Below are positions 8,702 to 19,628 of a DNA stretch of 64,000 nt, piece after piece. Positions within the stretch are counted from its first letter, which is position 1. Each line of letters opens with the position of its first letter. The DNA is from CAWJKP01 sp963843465 (lineage in GTDB: Bacteria > Planctomycetota > Planctomycetia > Pirellulales > Thermoguttaceae). The stretch is from the NCBI GenBank assembly GCA_963843465.1, contig CAWJKP010000001.1:2418001-2482000 (forward strand), in the 5' to 3' direction. The notes beneath the pieces are model-generated. The model was not told the DNA's origin. It saw only the letters and a program-made list of their open reading frames with translations, and did no database searches. Position numbers and translations under genes: made by a program.

Positions 8702-9203
8702 ATGCCGCAAGTGTTCTCCAGCCGGATGAACGTCATCGCAAGGGCAGGTGTGATCGCCGTCCTTCTCTTGCTGGCATCCTCGATGTGGGCAGGTCTCGTC
8801 TACACGCGGTCTTCCTACGGGACCGGCATGGCAGTGAGCGTCGTGCAGCCGGTGCCGTTCAGCCACCAGCATCACGTGGGCGTCCTCGGGATCGATTGCC
8901 GATATTGCCACACCTCGGTAGAACACTCGGCATTCGCCGGCATGGCGCCCACGAAAACCTGCATGAATTGCCACTCGCAGATCTGGGTCGGCAGTCAGAT
9001 GCTGCAACCGGTGCGCGAGAGCTACCGGACCAATGAGTCTCTCCGCTGGCACCGGGTCCATAATTTGCCCGGATTCGTCTATTTCGACCACGGCATCCAC
9101 GTGCAGAAGGGCGTCGGCTGATCCTCGTGCCACGGACGGATCGACGAGATGCCTTTCACCTACCAGGTGCCGACGCTCTTGATGGAGTGGTGCCTTGACT
9201 GTC
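8702..9203 (+). pseudogene. actA: actA, multiheme cytochrome c subunit of alternative complex III, truncated with a nonsense codon
   Basis: Starts MPQVFSSRMNVIARAG with one N-terminal membrane helix, then VPFSHQHHVGVLGIDCRYCH and MAPTKTCMNCH, the first two heme sites of ActA. At 9120-9122 a TGA stands exactly where the first Cys of the next CxxCH site belongs (GVG, stop, SSCHGRIDEM). Reading through, the homology continues to LLMEWCLDC and then breaks into the next frame, which already encodes ActB. The remaining C-terminal heme region is missing. ActA normally passes electrons in the periplasm from the quinol-oxidising core to an acceptor. Confidence 0.8.
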
Positions 9204-10049
9204 GCCACCGAGCCCGACCGCCAGCAGCAGCGCGATTGGACCCGGGAGGCCCCGCCGCCGGTCAACTTGTACGAGCCGTTCGACTATGCCGCGCCGAAGC
9301 ACAAGTGGGGCATGGCGATCGACCTGACCTCCTGCATCGGCTGTCATGCCTGCGTGGTGGCGTGCCAGGCCGAGAACAACATCCCCGTGGTGGGCAAAGA
9401 ACAGGTGGCGTGCGGCCGGGAGATGCACTGGCTGCGGATCGATCGTTACCTCGAAGGCACGCCGGAAAACCCCACGGGGTTCCACTTCCAGCCGGTGCCT
9501 TGCATGCACTGCGAGAATGCACCGTGCGAGTACGTGTGCCCCGTGGCGGCCACGGTCCATAACGCGGAGGGACTCAACGACATGGTCTACAACCGCTGCG
9601 TGGGCACGCGGTTCTGCTCCAACAACTGCCCGTACAAAGTGCGGCGATTCAACTTCCTCTCCTATGCCGATTTCCAGACGCCCAGCCGCCGGCTGCAGTA
9701 CAACCCCGACGTGACGGTCCGATCCCGCGGCGTGATGGAGAAGTGTACCTATTGCATCCAGCGGATCCGCCAGGCGGAGATCGATACGCAGACCGAGCAG
9801 CGGCGACTGGTGGACGGGGAAGTCGTGACCGCCTGCCAGGCGGCTTGTCCGGTCAAGGCGATCGTCTTCGGCGACATCAACGACCCCAAGAGCGAAGTCA
9901 AGCAAGCCAAGGATTCGCCGCTGAGCTACGCCCTCTTGGCCGACTTGAACACGCATCCGCGGACCACCTACCTGGCCGCGCTGCGGAATCCCAACCCTGA
10001 ACTTGAGGCAGCGCCGCATGGCGATGAGCACGCCCCCGACGCACGATGA
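9195..10049 (+). CDS. actB: Alternative complex III subunit ActB, iron-sulfur half only
   Basis: 284 residues. Homology to the ferredoxin-like half of ActB: CIGCHACVVACQ, CMHCENAPCEYVCP, FCSNNCPYKVRRF, KCTYCIQRI and CQAACPVKAIVFGDI, enough Cys for three or four iron-sulfur clusters. Normal ActB is about 1000 residues, with a molybdopterin-oxidoreductase-like N-terminal half (without cofactor) that is absent here. Sequence resembling the ActB linker begins directly at the broken end of actA, which points to one deletion spanning the actA 3' end and the actB 5' half. The start at 9195 may therefore be artificial. Overlaps actC. Confidence 0.82.
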   Translation: MTVATEPDRQQQRDWTREAPPPVNLYEPFDYAAPKHKWGMAIDLTSCIGCHACVVACQAENNIPVVGKEQVACGREMHWLRIDRYLEGTPENPTGFHFQPVPCMHCENAPCEYVCPVAATVHNAEGLNDMVYNRCVGTRFCSNNCPYKVRRFNFLSYADFQTPSRRLQYNPDVTVRSRGVMEKCTYCIQRIRQAEIDTQTEQRRLVDGEVVTACQAACPVKAIVFGDINDPKSEVKQAKDSPLSYALLADLNTHPRTTYLAALRNPNPELEAAPHGDEHAPDAR

Positions 10050-11448
10050 GCCCGAGCCGGGCCCGGGCGACCAGACGCCGTCCCCAGGATGGTTGCGGCC
10101 CAACTACGTTCCCGCCGGCCACGATCTCGGCTCAGTGACCGAGAAAATCAGCGCCCTGGTGCTCACGCGGCCGACGGGCCTGGGCTGGCTGGCCTCGATG
10201 GGCTTCAGCCACGTCTTGGTGTTCGTGTTCCTGGTGGCCGTCGCGTACCTGCTGCTTGTCGGCGTGGGCATCTGGGGCATCCAGATCCCGACCGCCTGGG
10301 GCTTCGCCATTACCGACTTCGTCTGGTGGATCGGGATCGGTCATGCAGGCACGCTGATCTCGGCCTTTCTGTTGTTGATGCACCAGAAATGGCGGACCTC
10401 GATCAACCGCATCGCCGAGGCCATGACCATCTTCGCCGTGATGTGCGCGGGGATCTTTCCGCTCTTGCACCTCGGCCGCCCGTGGTTCTTTTACTGGCTG
10501 CTGCCGTATCCCAACACCATGAGCCTTTGGCCCCAGTTCCGCAGCGCGCTGATCTGGGACGTGTTCGCCGTGAGCACGTACTTCACCGTGTCGCTGTTGT
10601 TCTGGTACATGGGCATGATCCCCGATCTGGCCACGCTCCGCGACCGTGCCACGGGCCGCCTGGCCCAGATCGTCTACGGCATGTTGGCCCTGGGCTGGCG
10701 CAACTCGGCCCGGCATTGGCACCGCTTCGAGATGGCCTACCTATTGCTCGGCGGGCTGGCGACCCCACTGGTGATCTCGGTGCATTCGGTGGTGAGCTCG
10801 GATTTCGCCGTCTCGGTCGTGCCGGCGTGGCACGAGACGGTCTTCCCGCCGTACTTCGTCGCCGGGGCCATTTTCTCCGGCTTCGCCATGGTGATCCTGC
10901 TCTGCGTGCCGATCCGCCACTTCTACCACCTCAAAGAGTTCATCACCATCGACCATCTCGACGTGATGGGCAAGCTCTTGTTGGCCACCAGCCTGCTGAC
11001 CTCCTACGGCTACCTCAGCGAGCAGTCGCTGTCATGGTACGCCCACGATTCGGTCGAATGGTGCACCTACTGGTTCCGCTTGACGGGCTTCGGCCAGTAC
11101 GCCCTGATTACCTGGACCCTCTTCTTCTGCAATACGATCCTGCCGCAGATCCTCTGGATCAGGCCCTTGCGCCGCAAGGAATCGGTGTTGGTGGTCGTGT
11201 CGCTGCTGGTGCTGGTGGGCATGTGGCTGGAACGCTACATGATCATCACCAGCAGCTTGAGCCGGGATTTCCTGCCGTCTTCATGGGGCTTCTTCAAGCC
11301 GACCATCTGGGACATCGCCACGTATGCGGGTTCGGTCGGCGTGTTCCTGGTTGCGTTCCTGCTATTCGCCCGCTTTCTCCCCATCCTATCGATGTCGGAG
11401 ACGCGGGCCTTGCTGCCCGGTGCGCACGGGCCCGAGGTGGGACGATGA
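10018..11448 (+). CDS. actC: Alternative complex III subunit ActC (NrfD-like quinol-binding membrane protein)
   Basis: About 476 residues from ATG 10018 (10024 is also possible), overlapping the actB end. Ten or so hydrophobic helices and NrfD/PsrC-family motifs: DFVWWIGIGHAGTLISAFL, HLGRPWFFYWLLPYP and LLGGLATPLVISVHS, then a late acidic/His segment SWYAHDSVEW. It is the main integral-membrane quinol-binding subunit. Stop and next start overlap (ATGA), so it is coupled to actD. Confidence 0.9.
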   Translation: MAMSTPPTHDEPEPGPGDQTPSPGWLRPNYVPAGHDLGSVTEKISALVLTRPTGLGWLASMGFSHVLVFVFLVAVAYLLLVGVGIWGIQIPTAWGFAITDFVWWIGIGHAGTLISAFLLLMHQKWRTSINRIAEAMTIFAVMCAGIFPLLHLGRPWFFYWLLPYPNTMSLWPQFRSALIWDVFAVSTYFTVSLLFWYMGMIPDLATLRDRATGRLAQIVYGMLALGWRNSARHWHRFEMAYLLLGGLATPLVISVHSVVSSDFAVSVVPAWHETVFPPYFVAGAIFSGFAMVILLCVPIRHFYHLKEFITIDHLDVMGKLLLATSLLTSYGYLSEQSLSWYAHDSVEWCTYWFRLTGFGQYALITWTLFFCNTILPQILWIRPLRRKESVLVVVSLLVLVGMWLERYMIITSSLSRDFLPSSWGFFKPTIWDIATYAGSVGVFLVAFLLFARFLPILSMSETRALLPGAHGPEVGR

Positions 11449-12014
11449 GGAAGAAGACACCTGTTTACGGCCTGATGGTTGAATTCCTCACTGCGGCGGA
11501 GATCCTTGCCGCAACACGTCGCGCCCGCCAGGCCGGCTATCGCCAGATGGACGCCTATACGCCTTATCCGGTCGAGGGTCTGGCAGCCGAGCTGGGCGTG
11601 CGCGGGACCCGCATTCCCTTTGTCGTGTTGATGGGCGGCCTGGTGGGCGCGGGGGTGGGTTTCTTCATGCAGTATTATTCCATGGCCATCAGCTATGCGT
11701 TCAACGTGGGCGGGCGCCCGTACAATAGCTGGCCGGTCTTCATCCCCATCACCTTCGAGTTGCTGATTCTGGTGGGAGCCTTCTCGGCCTTCCTGGGAAT
11801 GATGTTCCTCAACGGCCTGCCGCATTTGCACCACCCCGTATTCAACGTGCCGCAATTCGGCCGCTCGAGCCAGGACCGTTTCTTCCTCTGCATCGAGGCG
11901 GCGGACCCGCAATTCGATCGCCGCATCACGGCGGAGTTCCTGGCCACGCTGAATCCCCAGGGCGCGGTGATCGAGGTCCCGCATACGCCGGAACCCGGGA
12001 AGGCGCCGCGATGA
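11445..12014 (+). CDS. actD: Alternative complex III subunit ActD (DUF3341)
   Basis: 189 residues. Typical DUF3341 layout: soluble N-terminus KTPVYGLMVEFLTAAEIL with GYRQMDAYTPYPVEGLA, two transmembrane helices (roughly residues 62-85 and 99-125) and a cytosolic C-terminus with SSQDRFFLCIEAADPQFD. It packs against ActC and ActB. Starts in ATGA overlap with actC and ends overlapping the actE start. Confidence 0.9.
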   Translation: MRKKTPVYGLMVEFLTAAEILAATRRARQAGYRQMDAYTPYPVEGLAAELGVRGTRIPFVVLMGGLVGAGVGFFMQYYSMAISYAFNVGGRPYNSWPVFIPITFELLILVGAFSAFLGMMFLNGLPHLHHPVFNVPQFGRSSQDRFFLCIEAADPQFDRRITAEFLATLNPQGAVIEVPHTPEPGKAPR

Positions 12015-12829
12015 GAACCGGTAAAGCGTCGCATGTACTCCTCACGCTCCGCGTGAGGATGCCCTGCATTGCGGTGTTCGACGCAAGGACGGCCGGCGTG
12101 TTGACGCGCGTCACGCGGAGCGTGACGAGTACGATCGGGACGAGCGCGATCGTGTTGTCCCTGTTGGCGGCCGGTTGCCAACAGAAGATGGCCGACCAGC
12201 CGAGCTACAAGCCGCTGGAGCCGTGCGATTTCTTCGCCGACGGCCGTTCGGAGCGGCCCGCAGTCGCCGGCACCGTGGCCCGCGGTCACTTGCGGACGGA
12301 CGTCGCCTTGTTCACCGGCAGGCTCCCGGGGACCAAGGGGGCGCCGCTTGGCAAGGCCAGCGCGGCCGTCGTCCAGCCGAAGGCCGGCACGCCGGAGGCC
12401 GCGAAACTCGCCAAGGCCCAGTATGACCAGTTTGTCGACGTTTTCCCTTTTCCGATGACCGAACAGGTCCTCCAGCACGGATACGATCGTTTCATGATCT
12501 ACTGCGTGGTCTGCCATGATCCCTTGGGTACGGGACGAGGTAAGATTGTCGAGCGCGGCTATACGGTTCCTCCGTCCTACCATATCGAGCGGTTGCGAAG
12601 AGTGCCCGTGGGCTATTTGTTTGCCGTGATCAGCGAAGGCTATGGTTCTATGCCTTCCTACAGCGCCCAGATCCCCGTGCGCGACCGCTGGGCGATTGTG
12701 GGCTATCTCCGCGCGCTCCAGGCCAGCCAGCATTTTCCCGAAGCAAAACTGTCCGAGCACGCGCGACAGCTCTGTACACGTGGCGGCTATGTCTCGGCGG
12801 AATCCAAGGCCGAAGGAGGCTCGCCGTGA
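12011..12829 (+). CDS. actE: Alternative complex III subunit ActE, monoheme cytochrome c lipoprotein
   Basis: 272 residues from ATG 12011. A lipobox LSLLAAGC precedes the mature domain, and YCVVCHDPLGTGRGKIV is a c-type heme site with the distal Met region in YGSMPSYSAQI. The protein is lipid-anchored on the periplasmic side. The first ~40 codons are unusual: they contain a 98-bp palindrome-flanked insert (12035-12132) that gives a long basic leader. A GTG at 12098 would give a more normal signal peptide (LTRVTRSVTSTIGTSAIVL), so the real start is uncertain. Confidence 0.85.
   Translation: MRTGKASHVLLTLRVRMPCIAVFDARTAGVLTRVTRSVTSTIGTSAIVLSLLAAGCQQKMADQPSYKPLEPCDFFADGRSERPAVAGTVARGHLRTDVALFTGRLPGTKGAPLGKASAAVVQPKAGTPEAAKLAKAQYDQFVDVFPFPMTEQVLQHGYDRFMIYCVVCHDPLGTGRGKIVERGYTVPPSYHIERLRRVPVGYLFAVISEGYGSMPSYSAQIPVRDRWAIVGYLRALQASQHFPEAKLSEHARQLCTRGGYVSAESKAEGGSP
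12035..12132. repeat. Palindrome-flanked 98-bp insert in the actE leader
   Basis: Left arm gtactcctcacgctccgcgt.. (12035-12058) and right arm (12109-12132) are 24-bp inverted copies with two mismatches, and each arm is itself a palindrome (tcacgctccgcgtga). The layout resembles a small non-autonomous mobile repeat that entered in frame. Confidence 0.75.
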
Positions 12830-14064
12830 GCAGCGAGGCTTTCATCGCCGGCAATCCGACGGCCCCTTGGCGGCGGTCGCTAGGAGTCGGAATCGTGGTG
12901 CTGGCCGCCTGCGCGGTCGGCGGGTGGTTGCAGCCCGAGCCGTTCTTTCGGGCCTATCTTGCGGCCTACGTCTTCTATCTGGGCATCGCGCTGGGCTCGA
13001 TGGTCTTGTTGATGGTCTATCACCTCACCGGCGGGAGCTGGGGCCTGTTGATCCGGCGAATCCTCGAGGCTGCCATGAGGACGCTGCCGCTGGCGGTGCT
13101 GTTATTCCTGCCGATCGCCTGCGGGCTGCGTTATCTCTACGTTTGGGCGCGGCCGGCCGCGGCGGCCGCCAGCCCGAAGCTGCAATACCAGCAGTTCTAC
13201 CTCAATCCGGCCGGCTACTGGATTCGCGCCGCGGTCTATTTCATTCTCTGGATGGGGATCGCCTGGCTGCTGGCCTGCTGGTCGCGTCAGGAAGACCAGA
13301 GGGACAACCCTGGCCTGGCGTCGAAGTACCTGAACCTCAGCGGCCTGGGCGCGGTTGTTTACGGGATCAGTCTGCACTTCGCGGCGGTCGACTGGGTGAT
13401 GTCGCTAGAGCCGGTGTTTCACTCGACGATCTGGGGGCCCTTGTTCGCCACGGGGCAGTTGCTCTCCGCGCTGGCCTTCGCGCTGCTGGTCTTGCCGTGG
13501 CTGGTCGAGCGATCGCCGCTGGCCGAAGTCACTTCCCAGGGGGCGCGAAAGGACCTGGCCAGTCTCTTGCTGACCCTGCTGATCGTCTGGGCCTACATGG
13601 CCTGGTTCCAGTTCATGTTGGTCTGGATCGCCAACATGCCGGTGGACATCGTCTGGTACTTGCCGCGGGCGACCACGGCGTGGAAGGGGGTGATGTGGGC
13701 GATCTTCCTGCTGCACTTCGCCCTGCCCTTCTTCCTCTTGCTGATGCGGTCCATCAAGCGGAGCAGCAAGGCCGTGGGCCGCATCGCCGCCGTAATTCTC
13801 CTGATGCAGTTGGTGTTTGTCTACTACCAGGTGATTCCCGGCTCGCCCGCCGCCGGACTGCGGGGGCAATGGATGAATGTTCTCCTTCCCGTCGGGATCG
13901 GCGGGATTTGGCTGGCCGGTTTCTTCCGGCAGCTCGGGCGGTATCCGCTGCTGCCGCTTTACGACCACAATCGGCACGCCGCGCTGCGGTTGCGGGCTCT
14001 GGACGAAGAGGAGACGGCCCGACATTCGCCTTTCGTAGAGGACGCACGCGGGCCTTGCCTATGA
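12826..14064 (+). CDS. actF: Alternative complex III subunit ActF (membrane protein)
   Basis: 412 residues, GTG start overlapping the actE stop (GTGA). About ten transmembrane helices, including LAAYVFYLGIALGSMVLLM, IRAAVYFILWMGIAWLLA and LLTLLIVWAYMAWFQFML. ActF is the NrfD-like paralogue of ActC and completes the membrane domain. The C-terminal tail is hydrophilic and basic. It is followed in overlap by a small anchored protein gene. Confidence 0.9.
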   Translation: MSSEAFIAGNPTAPWRRSLGVGIVVLAACAVGGWLQPEPFFRAYLAAYVFYLGIALGSMVLLMVYHLTGGSWGLLIRRILEAAMRTLPLAVLLFLPIACGLRYLYVWARPAAAAASPKLQYQQFYLNPAGYWIRAAVYFILWMGIAWLLACWSRQEDQRDNPGLASKYLNLSGLGAVVYGISLHFAAVDWVMSLEPVFHSTIWGPLFATGQLLSALAFALLVLPWLVERSPLAEVTSQGARKDLASLLLTLLIVWAYMAWFQFMLVWIANMPVDIVWYLPRATTAWKGVMWAIFLLHFALPFFLLLMRSIKRSSKAVGRIAAVILLMQLVFVYYQVIPGSPAAGLRGQWMNVLLPVGIGGIWLAGFFRQLGRYPLLPLYDHNRHAALRLRALDEEETARHSPFVEDARGPCL

Positions 14065-14645
14065 CTAACGACCAGTCCAGCGCCGACGAGCCTGTGGAAC
14101 ACGGCGAAAGCGTCGCGGAGGAGGAGATCCGCTATGCGGACGGGCGGATCGAGCATCCCGGCGTGCGCTACGAGCCGAAGGACATCCGTTTGGGCTGCCT
14201 CTTGGCCGTGGTCGTGGCGGCCGGCTGCGTGTTGGCGGTGATGGGCTACCTGGTTTGGCGCTTCTACTGGTCCGAAGCGGCTGCCCAGGCGGAGCGGAAG
14301 AAGTCGCCCTATCCGATGGCGCCGGCGATGTCGGAAGAGCCGCCCTGGACTCCATCGCCCGGCGGACCTTACCAACCGCGGCTGGAACAGCTCGACCGCA
14401 TGTCCGGCGACCGGAGCGCCGACGTGTACCAGCGGCTGGCCGACAAGGAAAAGACCCTGAATAGCTACGGGGCGAGCGGGGAAAAGGGATTCGTCCACAT
14501 TCCCATCCAACAGGCCATCAAGGCGGTGGCCGGCACGTTGCCGGTCGCCAAGGAGCCGTCGCAAGGGCGGGTCGCGCGCAGCAACGGCCTGGTGGACGGC
14601 GGGGCGTCGAATTCCGGCCGCATGTTTCGAGAGCCATCGCCATGA
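14061..14645 (+). CDS. Single-helix membrane protein in the act/cox cluster (ActG-like position)
   Basis: 194 residues. Acidic N-terminus, one transmembrane helix (CLLAVVVAAGCVLAVMGYLV, residues ~52-74), then a Pro-rich, hydrophilic domain with LADKEKTLNSYG and GFVHIPIQQAIKAVA. It overlaps both neighbours by 4 bp, so it belongs to the operon. I recognise no named family; position suggests an accessory subunit of complex III or an assembly factor. Confidence 0.65.
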   Translation: MTNDQSSADEPVEHGESVAEEEIRYADGRIEHPGVRYEPKDIRLGCLLAVVVAAGCVLAVMGYLVWRFYWSEAAAQAERKKSPYPMAPAMSEEPPWTPSPGGPYQPRLEQLDRMSGDRSADVYQRLADKEKTLNSYGASGEKGFVHIPIQQAIKAVAGTLPVAKEPSQGRVARSNGLVDGGASNSGRMFREPSP

Positions 14646-15473
14646 GAATCGTTAGCAGAATTGCCAGTCTGATCGTGCTCCTGCCGGCCGCTTTCGTGTC
14701 GGAAGCTTCGCCCGGTGCCCAGGGGCCGCTCCCGCCCGTTTTACGCCGCGTGGGATTCGACCAACGGCTCAACGAGCAGGTTCCTTTAGACCTGGAATTT
14801 CGCGACGAGGCCGGCAAGGCGGTGAAGCTGGGCGATTACTTCGGCAAGCGGCCCGTCATCCTGGTCCTGGCATACTACCGGTGCCCGATGCTTTGCACGC
14901 TGGTTCTCAATGGGCTGGCGCAAGGCCTGCGCCATGCCGTTTACCCTGGGCAAGGAGTACAACGTGGTGACGGTCAGCTTCGACCCGCGGGAGACGCCTG
15001 CGCTGGCGGCCGCCAAGAAGAAGACCTACTTGGCCAGCTACGGGCGGCCCGGCGCCGCCGAGGGCTGGCACTTCCTCACGGGCAAGGCCCCGGCGATCGA
15101 GAAGCTGACCGCCGCCGTCGGCTTTCGCTACGTCTACGACGCCAAGCAGGATCAGTACCTTCACACCAGCGGCATCATGATCTTGACGCCGCGGGGTAAG
15201 ATCTCCCGCTATTTCTACGGCATCCAGTTTCCCCAGCGCGACCTGCGGCTGGGGCTGGTGGAAGCGTCGGCCGAGAAGATCGGCTCGCCGACGGACCAGG
15301 TGCTGCTGTATTGCTTCCACTACGACCCGGCCGCCGGCAAGTACACGGCGAACATCCTGAGTTTCGTGCGGGCCGGCGGCGTGCTGACGGTCGTCGCGGT
15401 GGTGGGCATGGTCTGGTTCTTGCTGCGACGGGGACGCCCGGGGAAAGAAGGGGACGGAGGGGTACTGCCATGA
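14642..15473 (+). CDS. SCO1/SenC copper chaperone, frameshifted
   Basis: Frame 1 (14642 to ~14930) gives a signal peptide and a thioredoxin fold start with the copper site YYRCPMLCTLVLNGL. The homology continues in a second frame as AMPFTLGKEYNVVTVSFDPR, LHTSGIMILTPRGKISRYF (third copper ligand His) and a C-terminal membrane helix up to 15473. Restoring a lost gc in ctgcgc-catg near 14930 would join the two as LRAMPFTLG. Sco proteins load copper into the CuA centre of CoxB, whose gene follows in ATGA overlap. Confidence 0.8.
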
Positions 15474-16477
15474 CGCTCGGCGAGATCGCCCTGTTTCCTC
15501 GCGAGGCCTCGACCACGGCCGGGCGGGTGGACCTGCTGTTCTTGTTCCTGTTTTGCACCTGCGGGGCGGTAACGCTGCTGGTGGCATTCTTGCTGGTCTA
15601 TTTTTCGGTCCGCTACCGGCGGCGGCCGGGCGAGGCGGGCAACCCGGCCGAGACGCCCTCCTGGGAGGCCCTAGAGTGGTTCTGGACGCTGACGCCGCTG
15701 GGCATTTTCCTGGTCTTTTTCGTCTGGGGCGCGGAGGTCTACTTCGGCGCCTATCGCCCGCCCGGCGACGCGGCCACGATCTACGTCGTGGGCAAACAGT
15801 GGATGTGGAAGTTCCAGCACCCGCAGGGGGCAGCGGGAAATCAACACCCTGCACGTGCCCGTCGGACGGCCGATCCGCCTGCTGATGACCTCCGAAGACG
15901 TGATCCACAGCCTCTTCATTCCCGACTTCCGCATTCACATGGACCTGCTGCCCAATCGCTACACGTCGGTCTGGTTCCAGGCGTCCCGGCCGGGAACGTA
16001 CCGCCTCTTCTGCTCGCAGTACTGCGGCACCAACCATGCGGGAATGACGGGATTGGTGGTCGCCATGGAGCCGGCGGAGTACGACCGCTGGCTGCGACTG
16101 GGGGCCGAGGGGTCGATGGCCCTGGAAGGGCGGAAGGCGTTTCTCAAGTACCGCTGCGTCAGTTGTCACAGCGCGGATTCGGACGCCCGCGCGCCGGTGC
16201 TGGAGAATCTCTTCGGCAGTCCCGTGGTGCTCAGCGACGGCAGCGTGGTGAGAGCCGACGAGAGCTACCTTCACGAGTCGATCGTTGCGCCCAGCGCCAA
16301 GATTGTGGCAGGTTATGAGAACATCATGCCGACCTTCCAAGGCCAGGTGAGCGAAGAGGAGATTTTCGAGCTGATCGCCTTCATCCAGTCGTTGAAGCAG
16401 GACAAGACGCCGCGCCGGGTGGAAAGCTATCCGCCGCCCACGACCACGCCTCCCATCAATACCGAGGACCAGCCGCC

Positions 16478-16481
<4 letters not shown>
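15470..16481 (+). CDS. coxB: Cytochrome c oxidase subunit II with fused cytochrome c (caa3 type), frameshifted
   Basis: Frame 1 (15470 to ~15825): two transmembrane helices and GKQWMWKFQHPQG. Frame 2 resumes as VPVGRPIRLLMTSEDVIHS, the CuA site CSQYCGTNHAGM, and a C-terminal cytochrome c domain with CVSCHSAD and distal Met in ENIMPTFQGQV. An extra g in caggggg (near 15825) explains the shift; without it the sequence reads GQREINTLHVPVGR. The fused heme marks a caa3-type oxidase that accepts electrons directly from complex III. ATGA overlaps on both sides. Confidence 0.85.
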
Positions 16482-18116
<1,635 letters not shown>

Positions 18117-18127
<11 letters not shown>

Positions 18128-18851
18128 CATTAGCCTGCTGACCGCCGAGCAGCGTGAGTCGCTCGCAGTTACGATCTTCGAGCGACGTCGTCTCGAAGAA
18201 CAATATGAGAACCTCGATCAGCAGCACCAGGCGGCTTCGTTGGGCATGTGGGTGTTCCTGGCCACGGAGGTCATGTTCTTCGGCGTCTTGTTCCTTTCCG
18301 TGGCCGTCTATCGCTATCTTTATCCGCTGGCCTTCGAGAAGGCCAGTGCCAGACTCAACTGGATGATCGGCGGCACCAACACCCTGGTGCTTTTGCTGAG
18401 CAGCCTGACGATTGTCCTGGCCGTCCACTATGCCAAACTCGGCAAGCGCAAACAGATCGTTGTTTTCCTCGGCTTGACAGCCTTGCTGGGAGTCTGCTTC
18501 CTGGGTTTCAAGGGGCTGGAATACTACCTCGACTACCGTGAGAACCTGATCCCGGGGTGGCGGTTCGACTCCACCGAGTGGGTGACGCGGGACGGGCTTC
18601 GTCCCGACCAGGTCCCGCACGTCAAGTTGTTCCTCTTTCTCTACTGGGTCATGACCGGCTTGCACGCACTGCACGTGACGATCGGTATTTGCGCCGTGCT
18701 GGTGATCCTCTTGCTGGCCCGCAGGGGCCGCTTCTCCACGGTCTACTACGCGCCCGTCGATGTGACGGCCCTCTACTGGCACTTTGTGGATATCGTCTGG
18801 ATCTTCCTGCTTCCGACGCTGTACTTGCTCGGTATCCACCACGCGGGTTGA
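18117..18851 (+). CDS. coxC: Cytochrome c oxidase subunit III
   Basis: 244 residues from ATG 18117, overlapping the coxA stop by 11 bp. Motifs LGMWVFLATEVMFFGVLF, HYAKLGKRKQ, LLGVCFLGFKGLEYY, TGLHALHVTIGI and YWHFVDIVWIFLLPTLYL are standard subunit III helices. It stabilises subunit I. Confidence 0.93.
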
Positions 18852-18878
18852 TGTTTTCATTAGCGATGAGCAAAGATC

Positions 18879-19184
18879 ATGTCTGAACGCCTTCTTTCTC
18901 CCGCCGCCTATATCGCCGTCCTGGCCGTCTTGATGGGTTTGACGATCCTTACGGTCGGCTTATCATTCGTTCCCAGTTCGGCAGCCATGCGTATCGTTGC
19001 CGGGCAGGCGATTGCCGTCGTCAAGGCGTCGCTGGTGGTCCTTTTCTTCATGCACGCGCTGCACAGCGCTGCACAGACGCGCGCCGTGATCCTTGTAACC
19101 ATATTCTGGCTGGTCGTCGTGTTCGCGGGACTGACCCTCAGCGACTATCTTACACGGGGCCTGATCCATCTGCCGGGACATTGA
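18879..19184 (+). CDS. coxD: Cytochrome c oxidase subunit IV (bacterial CoxD type)
   Basis: 101 residues, three helices. AYIAVLAVLMGLTILTVGL, AIAVVKASLVVLFFMHA and ILVTIFWLVVVFAGLTLSDY match the small prokaryotic COX4 subunit. It follows coxC by 27 bp. Confidence 0.85.
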   Translation: MSERLLSPAAYIAVLAVLMGLTILTVGLSFVPSSAAMRIVAGQAIAVVKASLVVLFFMHALHSAAQTRAVILVTIFWLVVVFAGLTLSDYLTRGLIHLPGH

Positions 19185-19209
19185 TTTCCTTCGCATTGCA
19201 AGGTCCACT

Positions 19210-19628
19210 ATGGCCGCAAGCTCGCCGTCGTCCGATCCGCCCGTCGGCCTGGGGTTGTCCTCCGTGATCCTGGGCGCCGTGGGAGGATTGCTCTTTTCCT
19301 GCCGGTCCTCAGCATTCCACTCGGGGTCGTGGGACTGGCGCTGGGCGCCATCGGCTTCCTCGCGGCCATCTTCTGCGGTTGCACAAGTCTCCGCTGGTCG
19401 GTTGTTGGGATCGTAGTAAGCGGGCTGGCGCTGGGCATCGCTGTTGTGATCGCGCTGGCGCCGGCCGGCGATCTGCGACATCCGAGGGAGCCGCCCGTTT
19501 GGCAAAATGTTCCAGATCGGCCCTACGTTCCGCCGCCGGCGTGCCCTGGCGCCCTACGAGGCGGCATCCGGGCGGAAGTCGGCCGTGCTGAAAGTGAGAT
19601 AGAGCATGCCGTGCAGCCGCAAAGCTAG
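19210..19628 (+). CDS. Small membrane protein (DUF4190-like), frameshifted
   Basis: Begins LGLSSVILGAVGGLLF in frame 1 and continues from ~19300 in another frame as LPVLSIPLGVVGLALGAIGF, LRWSVVGIVVSGLALGIAV and a Pro-rich tail. The join falls on a tttt run near 19290-19300; one more t gives GLLFFLPVLS. The alternating glycine-rich hydrophobic hairpins resemble DUF4190-type proteins. It is the last gene of the oxidase cluster; its tail overlaps the convergent GH27 gene by 4 bp. Function unknown. Confidence 0.55.

Noticed and set aside
12642..14060. Upstream extension of the gene at 14061 across actF
   Set aside because: The extension is an out-of-frame reading of actE/actF; homology and the ATGA-type overlap support the start at 14061.
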